NCBI GenBank assembly: GCA_002104935.1 | Contig: MCGT01000004.1 | Span: 620,001-684,000 of the forward strand | Reading direction: 5' to 3' | Length of the DNA: 64,000 nucleotides | Source: Hesseltinella vesiculosa | Lineage: Eukaryota > Mucoromycota > Mucoromycetes > Mucorales > Cunninghamellaceae | In this document: piece by piece, positions 33,873 to 46,820 of the stretch | How positions within the stretch are numbered: position 1 is the stretch's first letter | Layout of the letters: the number at the start of each line of letters is the position of its first letter | Translations under genes and position numbers: made by a program | Notes under the pieces: model-generated | What the model was told of the DNA's origin: nothing | What the model saw: only the letters and a program-made list of their open reading frames with translations | The model's database searches: none

Positions 33873-36194
33873 ATGGAAGACTCTTTTGTCTTACAAGAAG
33901 AAATCCAAACACTTCAGCAGAATCTATGCGACTATGCTATCGACAATGAAATCGAGATTGGTGGTTTACAAGACAAGGACTTGGCTCGCCATCTAAACGG
34001 TAAAATATGACCGCAACCATCCACTCTTTCAGGACAACGCTTGTACTGATTTGTTCCCTATAATGGACCCTAGAAATCACGGAACGATTGGAAGTGTCTA
34101 GCCGATCAGTCATGGAATTGGAAGTCTTTGAAAAGATTGCCAGTTTCCTCAAGTAAGCCTGAATTTCCTTGGTCAATCTTGCTTTGATCTCATCGCTGTT
34201 CTTTCTGTTTACTAGAAATTTTGATCAGCTCAGCCCTCGTATTGCTTCGCGACTATTAGAAATCCTGTTATCAGGTAAACGAAAGCCGAGCATTTGCAAT
34301 AACCCCCCAGTGAATGCCCCTGCTTCTGACTCTCTTTTTTTTTCGTAAGGTTTTCGAAGCGAGATCAAAGCAACGGCGGACGACATTGGCCTCAATGACA
34401 TGGACACCTTTCCGGAGCATCGATCTATTTTGGAGCGATATATCTTTTTGGTGTATTGGCTATTGTTGCAAATCGAAGAATCGTCGCACAAAAGTGAGTC
34501 TAGCTCATCTGGAAGATCAAGGGTAAAAATACTTGGCTGTCAGTCTCGTAGGCTCGCTCATATTTTATTTTTTTCTCGCAGCAAAAAGGCAAGAAAAAGG
34601 AGGATGACTTTGTATCTTCCACATGGATCAACCAACGAAGGAAGATCTATGACATGTTTTCTTGGCTGCTTGACCTCAAACTAGCCAAGCTCTGGACTCT
34701 TCCACAAGATCGGACTATCCTTGTCAAGTAAGCGTGATACCGAGAAAAAAGTGGCGTCGCGCGTTCTCAATAATCCTGATCCCTGTCTTTTCTTTTTCTT
34801 TTTTTTACCGGATGCTAGTATTTTTACCAAACCCTGTTACAAACTGTTTGAGTCCAGTAATATGCTCAAGTATGTTGAAATGAAAAATTCCATCTTCCAA
34901 ATCCTGGGCATCTGCATCAAGCGCTACGACCACCAGATGGGTAAATTTAAACGAAAATGGCTTGGTGCCTCTTGATCCTCACTTTTATTCTTTTTCCCTT
35001 TTATCCATCAGCTGCTCAAACAACGGTGATGCAGACACTCCAATATTGGGAGCACAGCGCTGAGCCGATGGCCGATCTTCTCCATTTCCTGGTGGACAAG
35101 CATGATTACGCCCAGTTGACTGATGAAATCCTACGTCAAATCAGCAACTTGGAGTTCAAGGATGTGGCAGCCAAAGAACTCAAGGATACTGCTAATCCAA
35201 AAACGTTCTCGGCCTTTTTACTGCACCTTACCGACTTGGCACCTCGATCTATCCTGAAGAATCTTGGTTTATTGATCCACCTTTTGGACAGCGAGGTAAG
35301 ATAAAAAAAATACAGGCTATTGAACAGCCGTCCTGATCCCGCCCCCCTGTTGAACATAGTCCTACACCATGCGCATGGGCATTATTGAAATCCTCGGCCG
35401 CCTCATTATCGAGCTCACACAAACCGCCGCTGACGACCAGTCCCACCGAGATCAAATCAATGGCTACTTTGACATTTTGGAAGAACGCATGTTGGATCCC
35501 ATCGCCTTTTGCCGTGTCAAGGTACTACAAATGTATTTACGCCTTCTGGAGTAAGTGTCCTGAAATAACTAGGACGATGACTGCCTCACATTTTGACACT
35601 TTTAACTATTGTTTCTGTCTCCCAGATTACCCTTTAAGTTCCCAAAACGGCGTCAAGCACTCGCCGCCTTGGCCATCCGCCATTTAGAGGATAAGAGCAG
35701 CGGCGTGCGCAAGTATGCTGTGCGTACGCTGAACAAGCTGATCTCAACTCACCCCTTTGATATGTATGGTGGCGAATTGAAACTGTCCGACTGGCAAGAT
35801 CGGCTCACAAAAGTCACCGATGAAATCAAAGTACACCCCCTTGCCACAATATCAAACACGTAGATATCTGATCGCATTTTCCATTTCATTTTTAGAATTC
35901 TCGCGTAGCAAACGAAAACGATAATCCGCTTGGTGCTGCCTTGATCAGTCCTGCTGCCACTAGCGGTGAGCCTCAGTCTGAGACCCCGGTACCAGTCCCT
36001 GAAGAAACGTCATCGCCTACGTCGACCTCTAGTGCCATAGATACACCAACCACACCCACTGTGGAAGGAGCTTCTCCACAACGCACCCAAGACCAAGAAG
36101 CAGATGATACCATTACAATGCAGATCGATTCAGAAGTCTCCGTGTCTAATGCACAAGATACTCAGCCTGCGGCCAGCGCAGCTAACGGCAGCAA

Positions 36195-36229
<35 letters not shown>

Positions 36230-38986
36230 TACCTACCAGTCACCGCCAGACCTCCCAACCTCCCACACCGGTGAACGTCATTGACCCCGAAAAACTTAAG
36301 CAGCTCGGATTTATGCAAACATTTTTGAAAGACGCCGTTGCTTTTATCGAACAGCTGGAGAAATCCATGCCTCTGATCAGCCAATTCCTGTCATCCAAAT
36401 CGAAAATGGAAGTCTTGGAGGCCATGGACTTTTTTATGACGGCTCATTTGTACAAAGTCAACCAAGCCAATGTAGGGGGATATTCTTTCATTCAATAGGA
36501 AATGAACATGCCATGGTCTGACTTTTTTTTTCCTCGGAAAATAGGCTGGCATCCGAAAAATGCTGCATTTGATTTGGACCAAGGACACCAGCGATGAGGG
36601 CAAAGGCATCAAGATGAAATTGCTCGGTTGCTACCGATCTCTCTATATTGATATGGATAGCAAGATGTCACGCCGCCAGAACATTGCTCAGATCGCAAAG
36701 AACCTGATCGAATTGACCTATAACGCAACCCTGGCGGACCTGACGTCCTTGGAGCAAGTCCTGTCGATCTTGATGAAGGAAAGCGCTATCATACCCGAAG
36801 TCATCGAAAAGCTCTGGCAAGTCTACGGCTTTGCACGTGGCCAGATCCCAAAACACCAGCGCCGAGGCGCCATTATCATCCTAGGCATGTTGGCCAAAGC
36901 TGATACGGATGTCGTTGCCGAGAAGATTGACGTCATGCTGGACATTGGTCTAGGCCACGCTGGCAAGGTACGTACTTTAGAGCAAGGTAGAATTGGCTGT
37001 CGCTGATTCATTTTATACATTGTAGGTGGACCTCGTCTTGGCTCGTCACACCTGTATCGCTCTTCAACGCCTGGCCGGTACAAAATCAGACCAAGGTAAA
37101 ACTTGAGCCGCTTCCAGGCCATGCGATTTCACCTTTTTTCTTCTGTTCTCTCTTTACGTACAGTCCGTGGTGTATATGAAGGCCAGCGATTCCCTATGGC
37201 GCACCCCATGTTTCATAAACTTCGAACCATGATCGACATACCTTCCAAGTCAATGGAGTGGTTTGGCATGTGCGAGCAGGCTTTGAATGCCATCTATGGT
37301 CTTGGAGATCATCCTGATTTGCTGTGTGGCGATTTGATCAAGGCCCGGACTAAACTCGTGTTCACACAACCCACCCATCCTCAAGCCTCTGATGATCACG
37401 TGTCTGAGGAAATCTCTTCCCCACCTCCTACCTCAGCCGACCATGAGCATGAGCCTATGGACGTCGACCAAACACCCACCAATGATGATACCGATACCAG
37501 CAACACGTCCCAGACAACCCCAGTCCCCACTGGCCAAAGCAAAGCGCCTCCATTAGACCAACAAGATCCTTTTGCCCTCAGCCAGCTCATCTTCATTGTC
37601 GGCCACGTTGCCATCAAGCAAACCGTCTACCTTGAGCTTCTCGAAGCTGTTTGGAAACGCAAAAAGGCTGCCACCGACAGTAAGTGAACAAAAAGAAAGG
37701 AGAACCTGCCAAATATTCATCTTCCTTTTTTGGACGAGCAGAAGCCAAAATCGAAAATGCCGAGGTTGGCGATGACGAATTGGAGCAAGTGGGTGGATCT
37801 GCTGAAGATGACATTGGTGATGCTATTTTGCGTATCCGCGAACAAGAAATCCTCTTCAGCCCCCAGTCATTACTAGCCAAGTTTGGTCCTCTCCTGACCG
37901 AAATCTGTGCTCGCAACAAAGTTTACTCGGTAATTAGGCTTATCCTTAATAAGTCGCAAGATAACCAACCTTCCTATTTTGTATGTAGGACCGCACCCTT
38001 CAAGCGATGGCCACGCTATCCCTGGGCAAATTCATGTGCGTCAGCTCGGAGTTTTGTGAACGTCATTTGCGGCTGTTGTTGACGATTTTGGAAAAATCAA
38101 AAGACGCAACGATCCGCAGCAATATCGTCATTGCGATGGGTGACATGTCGGTCTGTTTCAGCACCTTGATTGACGACAACATCAGTTTCCTGTATAACCG
38201 CCTCGGAGACGAAGACAGCCTTGTCAAGAAGAATACAGTGATGGTCCTGACCCATTTGATCCTCAACGGCATGGTCAAGGTCAAGGGCCAGATCAGCGAG
38301 ATGGCCAAATGCCTCGAGGACGATGATAGCCGCATTGCTGACCTGGCCAAACTCTTTTTCACCGAACTTGCAACCAAGGACAACGCCATCTACAACAATT
38401 TGCCCGATATTATCAGTAACTTGACCAACAGCCCTGCTGACCAGCTCTCTGAGGATGGCTTCCATCGCATCATGAAGTTCATATTTTCATTTGATTTTGC
38501 TGAAAAGGTAAGATGGACACAGCGATGGGAAAAAAAAAGAGGATGCACAGCCTCACTCTCTTTTTTTTTTAACCGCAAAAGGGTAAGCAAGCCGAAAATG
38601 TGGTGGAGAAACTGTGTCAACGGTTCAAGATGCGATCGGATGAACGGGGATGGCGTGACATTGCCTATTGCTTGTCATTGCTGCCAATGAAGTCTGAAAA
38701 GAGCTTCCGCAAGTTGTTGGATAACTTCCCGTTGTATCAAGACAAATTGCATGAAGACTTTGTGCACAAGGCTTTTATGGAGATCATTGGCAAAGGACGT
38801 GCCACACAGAAGCTGCAAAAAGGCGACCTCAAGGCTGCCGTCGACGAACTGGAGAACAAGATTGAACAAGTCATGTCTGGCGACAAGACCGTTACACCTG
38901 ACGAAGAAGTTGCTGAAGAGCACGATATGGATGAACCAATGACTGACGAGCCATCATCTGCAAATAGCAAAGTCAATGAACAATAA
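33873..38986 (+). CDS. YCS4: Condensin complex subunit 1 (CND1/NCAPD2)
   Basis: Large HEAT-repeat protein of about 1350-1400 residues in roughly a dozen exons, from MEDSFVLQEEIQTLQQNL to SSANSKVNEQ. The decisive region is the Cnd1 domain (nt about 37990-38500): IRSNIVIAMGDMSVCFSTL, VKKNTVMVLTHLILNGMVKV, and KDNAIYNNLPDIISNLT, then VVEKLCQRFKMRSDERGWRD. These lines match NCAPD2/Ycs4 closely, distinguishing it from condensin II subunit D3. The role is mitotic chromosome compaction as the HEAT subunit of condensin I. A variable linker (nt about 35930-36240) ends in eleven Asp from a GAC run; another variable linker is at 37380-37560. The acidic tail is normal. The start ATG follows a pyrimidine tract. 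Confidence 0.93.
36196..36228 (+). repeat. (GAC)11 codon repeat in CND1
   Basis: Eleven perfect GAC codons give an Asp run in a variable linker between HEAT segments. Likely polymorphic in length. Confidence 0.9.
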
Positions 38987-39222
38987 AAAAAAAAATGGCG
39001 CGGACAAGTAAAATTTGTTTACGGATCACGCATCACGATCATTCTTCCACACTTCTGCGCCACCTCCTGCTCCATTTGATGACAAAGATTGCTAATGTTC
39101 CCGAGATTCCCCACGGCCCCCGAACTGGATTCGATTTTTTTTTAGTTGCGACAGTATAAATATTATATGGGCTTCGGCGGTCCCTATTCTTCGAACTTCT
39201 TTCACGCATCCTGTCCCTTGAA

Positions 39223-40424
39223 ATGAGCCTGCATCTGTTTTCCCCCGATCAATACCCACAGCTGACGGAGCAACTCCTAGCTCACCATCAGCCTATTAAT
39301 ACGCCTTTTTTAGGCTGGTTTTTACTGACTGGGCGCTATGAGGCTGATCACCTGGGCCGCGCTAAATTGTATTCGTCGCATCCTGATCCCAACTACCTTC
39401 CTATTGATGATCCAGTTGTTCTTGTCACGAACAGCTTCCATCGCCTCCGGATCTTTGTCAGCACTGAAGCCTACTTGAATCAGTATAAATTCTCGGACGA
39501 GATCTTGCAATGCGCCGATGAAAGTAACTGGGCCACCAAGGCCCCATTGCTCTTTCCTGACGATGCTGAACGACAGGCTCTGTACGAAAAGAGTGTCGCG
39601 GTCCTGGAGCCCATTCTCTTAAAAGCAATGGAAGACATGGGTGACGACGGCAAAGGTCAGAGCCCCTCATATCCATCACACCTATGCTCATATCACATTT
39701 TTCTTTTTTTTTTTTTTTTTTGCAGAAATCTTTATTCATGGCGCCTCTTTGCTTTGGTCGCCACTTTTAAACAGCATCTTTAATATTGGCTTCCAAGCTC
39801 CTTGCAAGACGTTTTACAAGCCTGTCTCATCCGTTGGGGAGCCAGAGGCTACTAAGTATACAGTAGATGTCGTGACCGATCAAGACGTGGAAGAGGTAAA
39901 TTATAAGTGGGCTGCTGTACCCTGGTTGACCTTTTTTTTTTTTTTTTTTTTTTTGCGCCTATATGCCAGGTTGTCAAGCGTAACAAAATTGATTATGATC
40001 CCATTTATGTCAAGGATTGCTGCAAGTATTCGGTAGCCTTGCGTGATGGAGACAAACTAATTGCCTGGGCTTTCACTCACCGGGATAGTAAGCCAGGAGC
40101 CCAAAAAAAGGGACGGTGGATGCCTCAATTTTTATTTTTAATTCCGCTCTAGTGCCTATTGGTGGCCTGCATGTCATCCCTGAATACCGTCGTCAGGGTC
40201 TGGCCTCGGTGGTCATGTCACATTTGACGGACAAGCATGCGAAACTTTACAGAAGTGTGTATCCTGGCCGAAATACCTTTGTCTCTGCCATTATTGAAGT
40301 GACCAATCCTGCCAGCATGGCTCTGTTCACGTCGCTTGGTTTTGAAAACACTGGTCTCGGTGTCTGCTGGACTCTGTGCAAGAGTCGTGATGCTTCCTCT
40401 GAGTTCTTACCAAGAACAAAATAA
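39223..40424 (+). CDS. GNAT-family acetyltransferase (FR47/GLYAT-like)
   Basis: Four exons, about 340 residues, from MSLHLFSPDQYPQLTEQLLA to SSEFLPRTK. The C-terminal GNAT fold is clear: KYSVALRDGDKLIAWAFTHR, then after an in-phase intron MPIGGLHVIPEYRRQGLASV, which is motif A with the R-x-x-G-x-A acetyl-CoA loop, and SAIIEVTNPASMALFTSLGF, which is motif B. The N-terminal half (LLTGRYEADHLGRAKLYSS, LVTNSFHRLRIFVSTE) is like that of glycine-N-acyltransferase-type proteins in animals and fungi. The acyl acceptor is unknown. Introns at about 39655-39725, 39896-39968 and 40089-40152. AATAAA-like signal at about 40420 overlaps the 3' end. Confidence 0.82.
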
Positions 40425-40507
40425 AGTGGATAGAGACAATTTATTGCTCAATGACAAAGAGAGGGGGTGAAATGCAGGAATGACACAAAGGGGGGGGGGA
40501 GGAGGAA

Positions 40508-41678
40508 TTAGATGACGGCAGCAAAGAAGCCCATTTTTTCCACATGCTCGCCCTTCCTTCGCTTGTCCAATTCCTTTTCATAGTCGTCATGCAACTTGGT
40601 ATCCAATTTATCAATGAGAGGCAAAGCGAGTTGAGTGGCCGTCTAGCAAGAGAGGTGTGTAAACGTGAGACGTTCTAATTGATAGGAGGCAGCCGCTTCG
40701 TTTTTTTACCTGGATCATATCTGATAATAAACTTGGTTCAAGACTACCTAGACCAGATTTCTGTGTGCCGCACAGCTGGCCATGCTTATTCACGCCTACT
40801 GACAAAATCACCTGGGCACAGAGTTCCTCCAGCATTGTAGGATCTACAATGTATCGCTCACCGATCTAAAGACAAAAAAAAAAAATCGCTGCTTAGGTTT
40901 TGTCATCTTCACCCTTTATGGCACTTTACCTTGTAGAGGGTAACAACAACGGGTGAGTCGTCCCAGCCTTCCAAAGGTTCAGCCTCTTCAACGTCATCCA
41001 CCACATCAAATTCGAATTCGCCGTCGCCAAGGTCCTGCACTTCGGTTTTAGGTATACGTGTGTCTTGTAAAGCAGCGCGTGTAGTCATGACGATCGTATC
41101 AAAAAGATTTCCAGCATAATCCATCACCTGAAGCGAAAAAAAAAGGAGGTGTTAGGACACGACGCTTGTATCAAAAAAAAAAAAAAAAAAAAAAAAAAAA
41201 CTACCATTGCATCAATGTAGATCAGCCAACAAGATTGGCCTGGGATAATGCACAATTTTTCCAAATCAAACCCTCCTTGAGGACCGTTATAAATGCGATC
41301 GAGGGCCTGTGTCAGGGTGTTATTGAGATCATCGGCCCCTCTTCCTTCGAATTGTTGTGAGGCGCTGGGAGCACTGTGAAAGAAAAGTAAAAATGAGCAA
41401 GAGAATGGAAGGCATATTAGTTACCATTCAACATTGCAAAGGATACGCCCAACATTGGGTTTATCGGGTTCCACCTCGCCGATTTCAACCTTGACACCAA
41501 CAAGTACATCCGTTTCGCCTAATCGGCAACGGGCACTGCCGCCTGCTTGTGACAATAACCCAGATTCCAATACCAAGTGACGGTATTCGAGACGACTACG
41601 CCCATCAGCACGACAGTCATGTGCTACACCGTCCTGGATGTATGCCTTTTCAGCTGGTGATATGACAGGTGCTGGCAT
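40508..41678 (-). CDS. RRP42: Exosome complex component RRP42 (EXOSC7)
   Basis: Several exons. The N-terminal part is RNase PH-like: ISPAEKAYIQDGVAHDCRAD, EYRHLVLESGLLSQAGGSAR, then CRLGETDVLVGVKVEIGEVE and GRILCNVEW. Next come DLNNTLTQALDRIYNG, FDLEKLCIIPGQSCWLIYID and DYAGNLFDTIVMTTRAAL, and the C-terminal half with IVDPTMLEELCAQVILSVGV. The wording matches EXOSC7/Rrp42, one of six RNase PH-type ring subunits of the exosome, which is structural and lacks its own catalysis. The start is the ATG at 41678; the stop TAA at 40508 follows KMGFFAAVI. A run of about 30 A (41171-41200) sits in an intron. Divergent from the transporter gene with about 175 bp. Confidence 0.92.
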
Positions 41679-41854
41679 CGTGGATCAATAGGATTTGGGA
41701 AAAAATAAAAAATAAAAAATGGGCGTGGCTTTTTCATTTTCTGTCTTACGCTGTGCTAGCGAATTCAATGCCCGAAAAAAAGTAAAAAAAGGCAAAATTT
41801 GGAGAATCCCACCTTTCCTTTTTCTCTTTCTTCCATACTTCCTATCACAAAAGA

Positions 41855-43685
41855 ATGACTGTTGGCTCTGAAGAAAGTTACAACCTGGATACAGACCCTC
41901 TTACTGGAGAAGCCAGTGAAGCCAATGACGAGAATTCTTTGGAAACACAAAAGCGTTTCAAGTCTCTACAGTACTCGTATCTCACGGTGTATTTGACTGT
42001 GATGGGTAAAAAAACGGAATCTCATCCTGTCACTTTATCCGACCAACCTTCAATGACCTGTTCATGTACTTTCTAGGTTCTGACTGGCTTCAAGGACCAT
42101 ACTTGTACAAACTTTATACCACTTATGGTCTTGCATTTGATCAGATCGCTTTGCTGTTCTTGACCGGGTTTCTCAGTGGTGCTTTTGCGGGAACTGCATT
42201 GGGAAGCATGGCTGACTCTTGGTAATTGGCATGCTACACCCCACCATTCTTAACGACACTCATTTTTTTTTTATGTAGGGGTCGACGCAAAGTGTGTATG
42301 CTGTTCTGTGGAACGACCATCACGGCCCTGTGTATCAGGCTCTGGAATGTGTATCCTGTCTTGTTCCTCTCTCATATGCTCTCGGGTGCTTCAACTGCCT
42401 TGATGTATAGCGTGTTTGAAGCTTGGTATGTTGCTGAACATACCGCGCGCGGATTTCCTGCAGAATGGCGTTCCCAAACCTTTGGTCATGCCACATTCCT
42501 CAATGGTATTGTTGCCATTGTCGCCGGCCTGGTAGCCAATCAATTGGTCGATCTATTCGACATCAGCGCTCCTTACATATTTGCCTGTATGCTCCTATCT
42601 TTTGCTGCCTTTATGATTTCCACCACCTGGACTGAAAACTATGGTGAACCTCAAGGCACAGTAAGTGGCGGTTGCTTTTTCTTTTTTTTTTCCCTCCCGG
42701 GTTTCCATGGAAGCAACTCAGGACTCATTGTCTCCTTTTTTTCATTCTTCTCCCTGTTTAACTTCTTAGCGCGATGTCCGTTTGGTCGATGCTCTGAAAC
42801 AGGGCTGCAATGTTGTATTAGGAAGTAAGTGATTCATGCAGATGAAAAAGGGAAGAATGCATATCTCATTATGCCCCCTGTTCATTTCCCAGGTACCAAC
42901 ATCCTGCTTCTCGGCTGTGCACAAACGTTTTTTGAGACTTCCATGTATGTGTTTGTGCTCATGTACACGCCTGCCATTGAAAATGCTGCATTGACCATCT
43001 ATGGTAACATTAAAAATGAGGAGAAGAAAGAAAGGGACCAAGGGACAATGGCCGACTCGTATTTTTTTTTTCTCACCATTAGGCTATGATCAATCCAGCA
43101 CGATACCCCTTGGATATTTATTTGCCACCCTGATGTTTGCCATCATGACTGGATCCATGGTGTTCCAGACATTGAATCGCCAGTCAAATGTGCCCAATGC
43201 TCCTGCGCTGATGCGCTATGTCACCAAGGATAGATTGCTCATTGGCGCGTTGTTCCTTGCAGGAGTTGCATTTTGGATGATGGCTTATGGAATCACCTCT
43301 GTAAGCTGCCTGGATGAGGCTGACACACTACTATGTCCAGCCTACTCACCCTCTTTCCTGTCTAGGTCACTATGCTTGGTCTTGCCTACCACCTGTTTGA
43401 ATTCACTACAGGTATTTACCACCCATCGATCTCATCCTTGAAGGCCGAAAACATTCCTGAAGAATCGAGAGCCGCCGTCATGACTTTGCTTCGCATTCCC
43501 ATGAACATTGCTATTGCCATCATCTTCTGGAACGTAAGTCCTTACCCTCCATTTTTTAAGAAAAATCAAGGAATTCACCCCTTTTTTGACAGGTCAATGT
43601 CGTGGGCCAATCCATGCTCTTTGCTTTGTGCGGGATCATGACTTTCACTGGTGCCACCTTTTTACTCACCCAGTTCAAGTCGTAA
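41855..43685 (+). CDS. MFS transporter, MFSD5 (molybdate-anion) type
   Basis: Multi-exon gene, about 470 residues, with about twelve hydrophobic segments. After a short acidic N-terminal tail the first TM region leads to [18 protein letters not shown] and [20 protein letters not shown], the second carrying the MFS loop 2-3 motif G-x3-D-x2-GRR. Further signatures are [38 protein letters not shown] and [34 protein letters not shown] and the last motif are typical of MFSD5, whose algal relative MOT2 imports molybdate. Substrate in fungi is an inference from that. Introns split the last part at about 43299-43366 and 43532-43592. Stop TAA at 43683. Confidence 0.88.
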
Positions 43686-43897
43686 AAAAAGGATCACCTT
43701 TGTTCACTTTTTCTATATCCATTTTTGCCTCACAGCCACCGTTAATCGAATAAAACAAAAGTCGAATAAACAAAAGTGTCCATTTTCCACCTTTCTGCAT
43801 CATCTTGAAAATCAAACGTGTAAATTTATTGGTGCGCGTAAAAAAAATGACGAAATATCCAAGCAGAGCCCAAACACCAGACGCATTTTGTTTTTTT

Positions 43898-44767
43898 TTA
43901 CTTGAGGGGGACGAAACTAGAGAATGGAAGGAAGGGTGAGTATGAGCAGGTAAGAAGGATTGTGTGACGAGAACATACCGGGAAGAGTGGGTGGCACCAA
44001 TACCGGGACGACCGTGGCGGACGGGCTTGTAGGAGATGGAGAATTCACCCAAGTAGTAGCCGACCATTTCAGGCTTGATTTCAACTTGGTTGAAGGTCTT
44101 ACCGTTGTAGACACCGACGACAGAGCCGATCATTTCGGGCACAATGATCATGTTACGCAAGTGGGTCTTGACAACGGAAGGCTTTTCACCGGAGGGAGCA
44201 TCGGTCTTGGCCTTGCGAAGCTTCTTGATCAAGCCCATAGGCTTGCGCTTCAAACCACGTTGGAAGCGTCTGCGAGCACGGCAGTGAACCAATTCCATGA
44301 ATTGTTCAGAGGACAGGTCCAAGAGTTGGTCGAGGTCGACACCACGGTAGCTGAACTTGCGGAAAGTACGCTTGCGAGCGGATTGTTGTTGGTCAGCCTA
44401 TGAATAATAATAATAAAACCTGTCAGCGTGCCTGTTTGTGCTTGTTCCAGCCAATTATCCAAACGTAGGTCATCATCATCCATCATCCATGACAATGAAA
44501 TGTCGGTTGGTATCAGGCCTTATTGCTGGTGAATCTGGAGGTCTTCCCAGGTGTCGTGTTAAGATGTAGACAATGCAACTGTCATGCATTGGAAACTCGG
44601 CTGCAAGCCAGCCAGTTTTTGTTGTGAACGATTCTATCGCCAACATAAACAAAGGCGATACGCTGTAAGTAGCAACCTGAATTTACATTGTCATGGAGTC
44701 GATGATGGAGTCGATGATGATCAAACGGATGGATGGATGGATTCGTAAACGTATGGATACCTACCAT
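43898..44767 (-). CDS. RPS15: 40S ribosomal protein uS19 (RPS15)
   Basis: The main exon encodes [20 protein letters not shown], then [60 protein letters not shown], and [16 protein letters not shown] short last exon adds FVPLK-stop (TAA at 43898) after an in-phase intron. This is complete eukaryotic uS19. The start codon is not in the main exon. The best candidate is an ATG at 44767 directly followed by GTAGGT, which gives an exon of just ATG and an intron of about 365 nt, a structure common in ribosomal protein genes. The start is therefore less certain than the rest. It works at the head of the 40S subunit near the decoding site. Confidence 0.9.
44419..44482 (-). ncRNA. Candidate C/D-box snoRNA in the RPS15 intron
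   Basis: On the RPS15 strand a C-box sequence ATGATGA (44470-44476) and a D-box CTGA (44423-44426) lie about 45 nt apart inside the long first intron. Hosting in a ribosomal protein intron is typical. A terminal stem is not clear, and the motifs are short enough to occur by chance. Confidence 0.2.
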
Positions 44768-44941
44768 ATTAATGGAGAGAGAGGAAGAAAAAAAAAAGAA
44801 AATGCCAGCTGGTTTTTTTTTTATTTGGCGGGAGTGCAATTGTTCGTCGCCGGGCGGTTTTTTCCCCGGCAGTAAGTTGCGACAAATGACATGCACTGGC
44901 TTCGTAAAAAAGTGTCTTTTTTTTATTTTGCAATTAAATAA

Positions 44942-46194
44942 TCAAAGGCTGCGTGAACGAGAGCGGCTACGACGGTCTGAGCGATGAGGAGAGCTTCTCC
45001 GAGGTGGAGAACGAGATCTTGGTGATGGGGAGCGACGGGATCGGCGGTGGGATGAACGGTGATGGTGGCTGGGTCGACGTGCTGGTGAACGGGAGCGCGA
45101 ACGAGGCGAAGGAGAACGCTGACGGCGATGCAATACTGCCCTCGGTGAGCGAGAACGGGAACGGGAACGGGATCGGGAAGGACGATGTCGGCGTCTAGGT
45201 GGTGTGGCGCTTCGGCTGTTAGCGTCTTGGTCGCTAACGTCGTTATCACGGTGTCGATGATGACGGCGACGACTTGATGATTTTTCCTTGTGTTTCTTGC
45301 TGGACGATTTTTTCTTCTTGCTGCTCTTCTTCCGTTTCTTCCGGTCGTCGTCCTGGTCGCTGTCGTACGTTCGGCGGTTTGAAGGGCCAGCATCGAAGGC
45401 GCCTGATTGACTATTCATCATTTCCATTGCGCTACCTTGGTTTACTGGCATGTTGGAGATCCCTGGACGTGTCCTGTATGAAAAAAATGCATATAAACGG
45501 CTCAGCCTATATCACGCCAGAGACTCTCATACCTGCCAAAGCCTAGACCTTTTTCTCCTTCGTCATCCGAGGAATCATCTCCTTTTTTCAATATAGACTT
45601 GATGTCATCTCTGGTAACATTGCTTTCAATTGTTTTTTTCTTGCGCATGCCTCTATCGAAACAACATGGTCAATAAATCAAAGAGGGAGAGAGAAGAGCA
45701 TGACTTACAAAGCAACAGCCATAGCTTCGGCTTCGGCTTCCTTGATAATGTCGATTTCTGATTTGTATACAGCCTTTTCTTCATCCTGGTTTCGTTGTTT
45801 GGCGTACCAGGTAAGATCCTTTCCTAAAACGTTATGATCCGATATGAGAATTGATTTTGCTAAAAGTTGATCTTGTTTTGAGAAAACCAATAATGCGCTT
45901 ATTACCGTCTTGCCATCGGCCAATCGGTGCCATCAAGGAGTTTCCCAGATAGTTTTCACGATGTTTGTCTTGCTTGACATCTTCCCAAGTGAACTAATCA
46001 ATGACAGGAATAAGAGCAAATGCAGAGTTAGGGAAACGCCATAGAAATCAGCTTGTAAGATGTGTTTCTTTCATACTTGATCTCTACCGCCGCGAACGCC
46101 TGGTTGCCATCAATGAAGACGAAAATATGTAGTCAGATCATGAAATACAGAGCGTTGTTCATTGTAACTTACCACCACGTGTAGGGTGGAACAT
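44942..46194 (-). CDS. MMTAG2-like protein with RS-rich tail
   Basis: Several small exons from MFHPTRGG (ATG 46194). The conserved N-terminal block reads [40 protein letters not shown] and [10 protein letters not shown], followed by [12 protein letters not shown]. This is the signature of the multiple-myeloma tumour-associated protein 2 family. The C-terminal exon has a Lys-rich stretch and a long Arg/Ser-rich tail ([14 protein letters not shown], and similar), which suggests a nuclear protein connected to splicing or phosphorylated by SR kinases. Molecular function is not established. The family tail is normally Lys/Ser/Arg-rich, so the RS repeats are in keeping. Stop TGA at 44942. Confidence 0.82.
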
Positions 46195-46820
46195 TTCTAT
46201 GAAAGTGTGAAAAAAAAAGGATAGAAAGAAGAAAAAGGCGGAAGCAAAATGCTGCCTCATTTTCTGCCATTTATCAAGGTTTGTTAGCTTCATGCTGTTA
46301 ATTATAATACCATTCTGCTCAGTAATCAAGTGATATTTCTTCCTGGTTATTCTAAACCTTTCCTTGCAGGTTTGTACTATTCACAAGGCCAAACTTCAAT
46401 CAGGTATTGCAGTCTTCTTTATTTCTTTTTTTTGCCAGATATGGTTTTATCTGCGCCAGACTTTTTGCCAGAGGTGGCAAACTATACTCGATCGATTGGG
46501 CTGAATACATACGCCTTGACTTCTTTTTTTCAGTATCGTCATCCTTCATGACTTCTGCACCCATAAAAATTTCACACCAGCGAATTAGCTCAGAAAATGA
46601 TGTGTAGCACCCATTTATTTTTCGAAAAGGTCATTTCATCACTGGCCATCGTTACTGGTAGCCATCAGTTTTGTTTTGTGGCGTAGATTTGCAGCGATTC
46701 ATGTGGATATGCAAGCCGATTTTTTTTCCACCAGGGAAGAGGCCAATGGGTCCCATGGATTTGCTCAAAAATGTTTCTCAGGGTGATCGCAGCAGGGCAG
46801 GCATCGAACAGGCAAGTCAT
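46195..46820. other. Spacer left of the tandem array
   Basis: No gene established. On the minus strand a frame reaching TAG/TGA near 46665 continues from array copy 1 (CPAAITLRNIFEQIHGTHWP ending ESLQIYATKQN), so this may be the unrepeated 3' part of whatever the array derives from. Confidence 0.35.

Noticed and set aside
41171..41200. Long A-run as a possible retroposon tail
   Set aside because: It lies in an RRP42 intron, where on the coding strand it is a T-run. Similar T-runs occur in many introns of this window, and no duplicated flanks are seen.
44942..45198. Plus-strand 81-codon frame opposite the RS-rich tail
   Set aside because: Antisense of the Arg/Ser repeat codons of the MMTAG2-like gene. 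No independent support.
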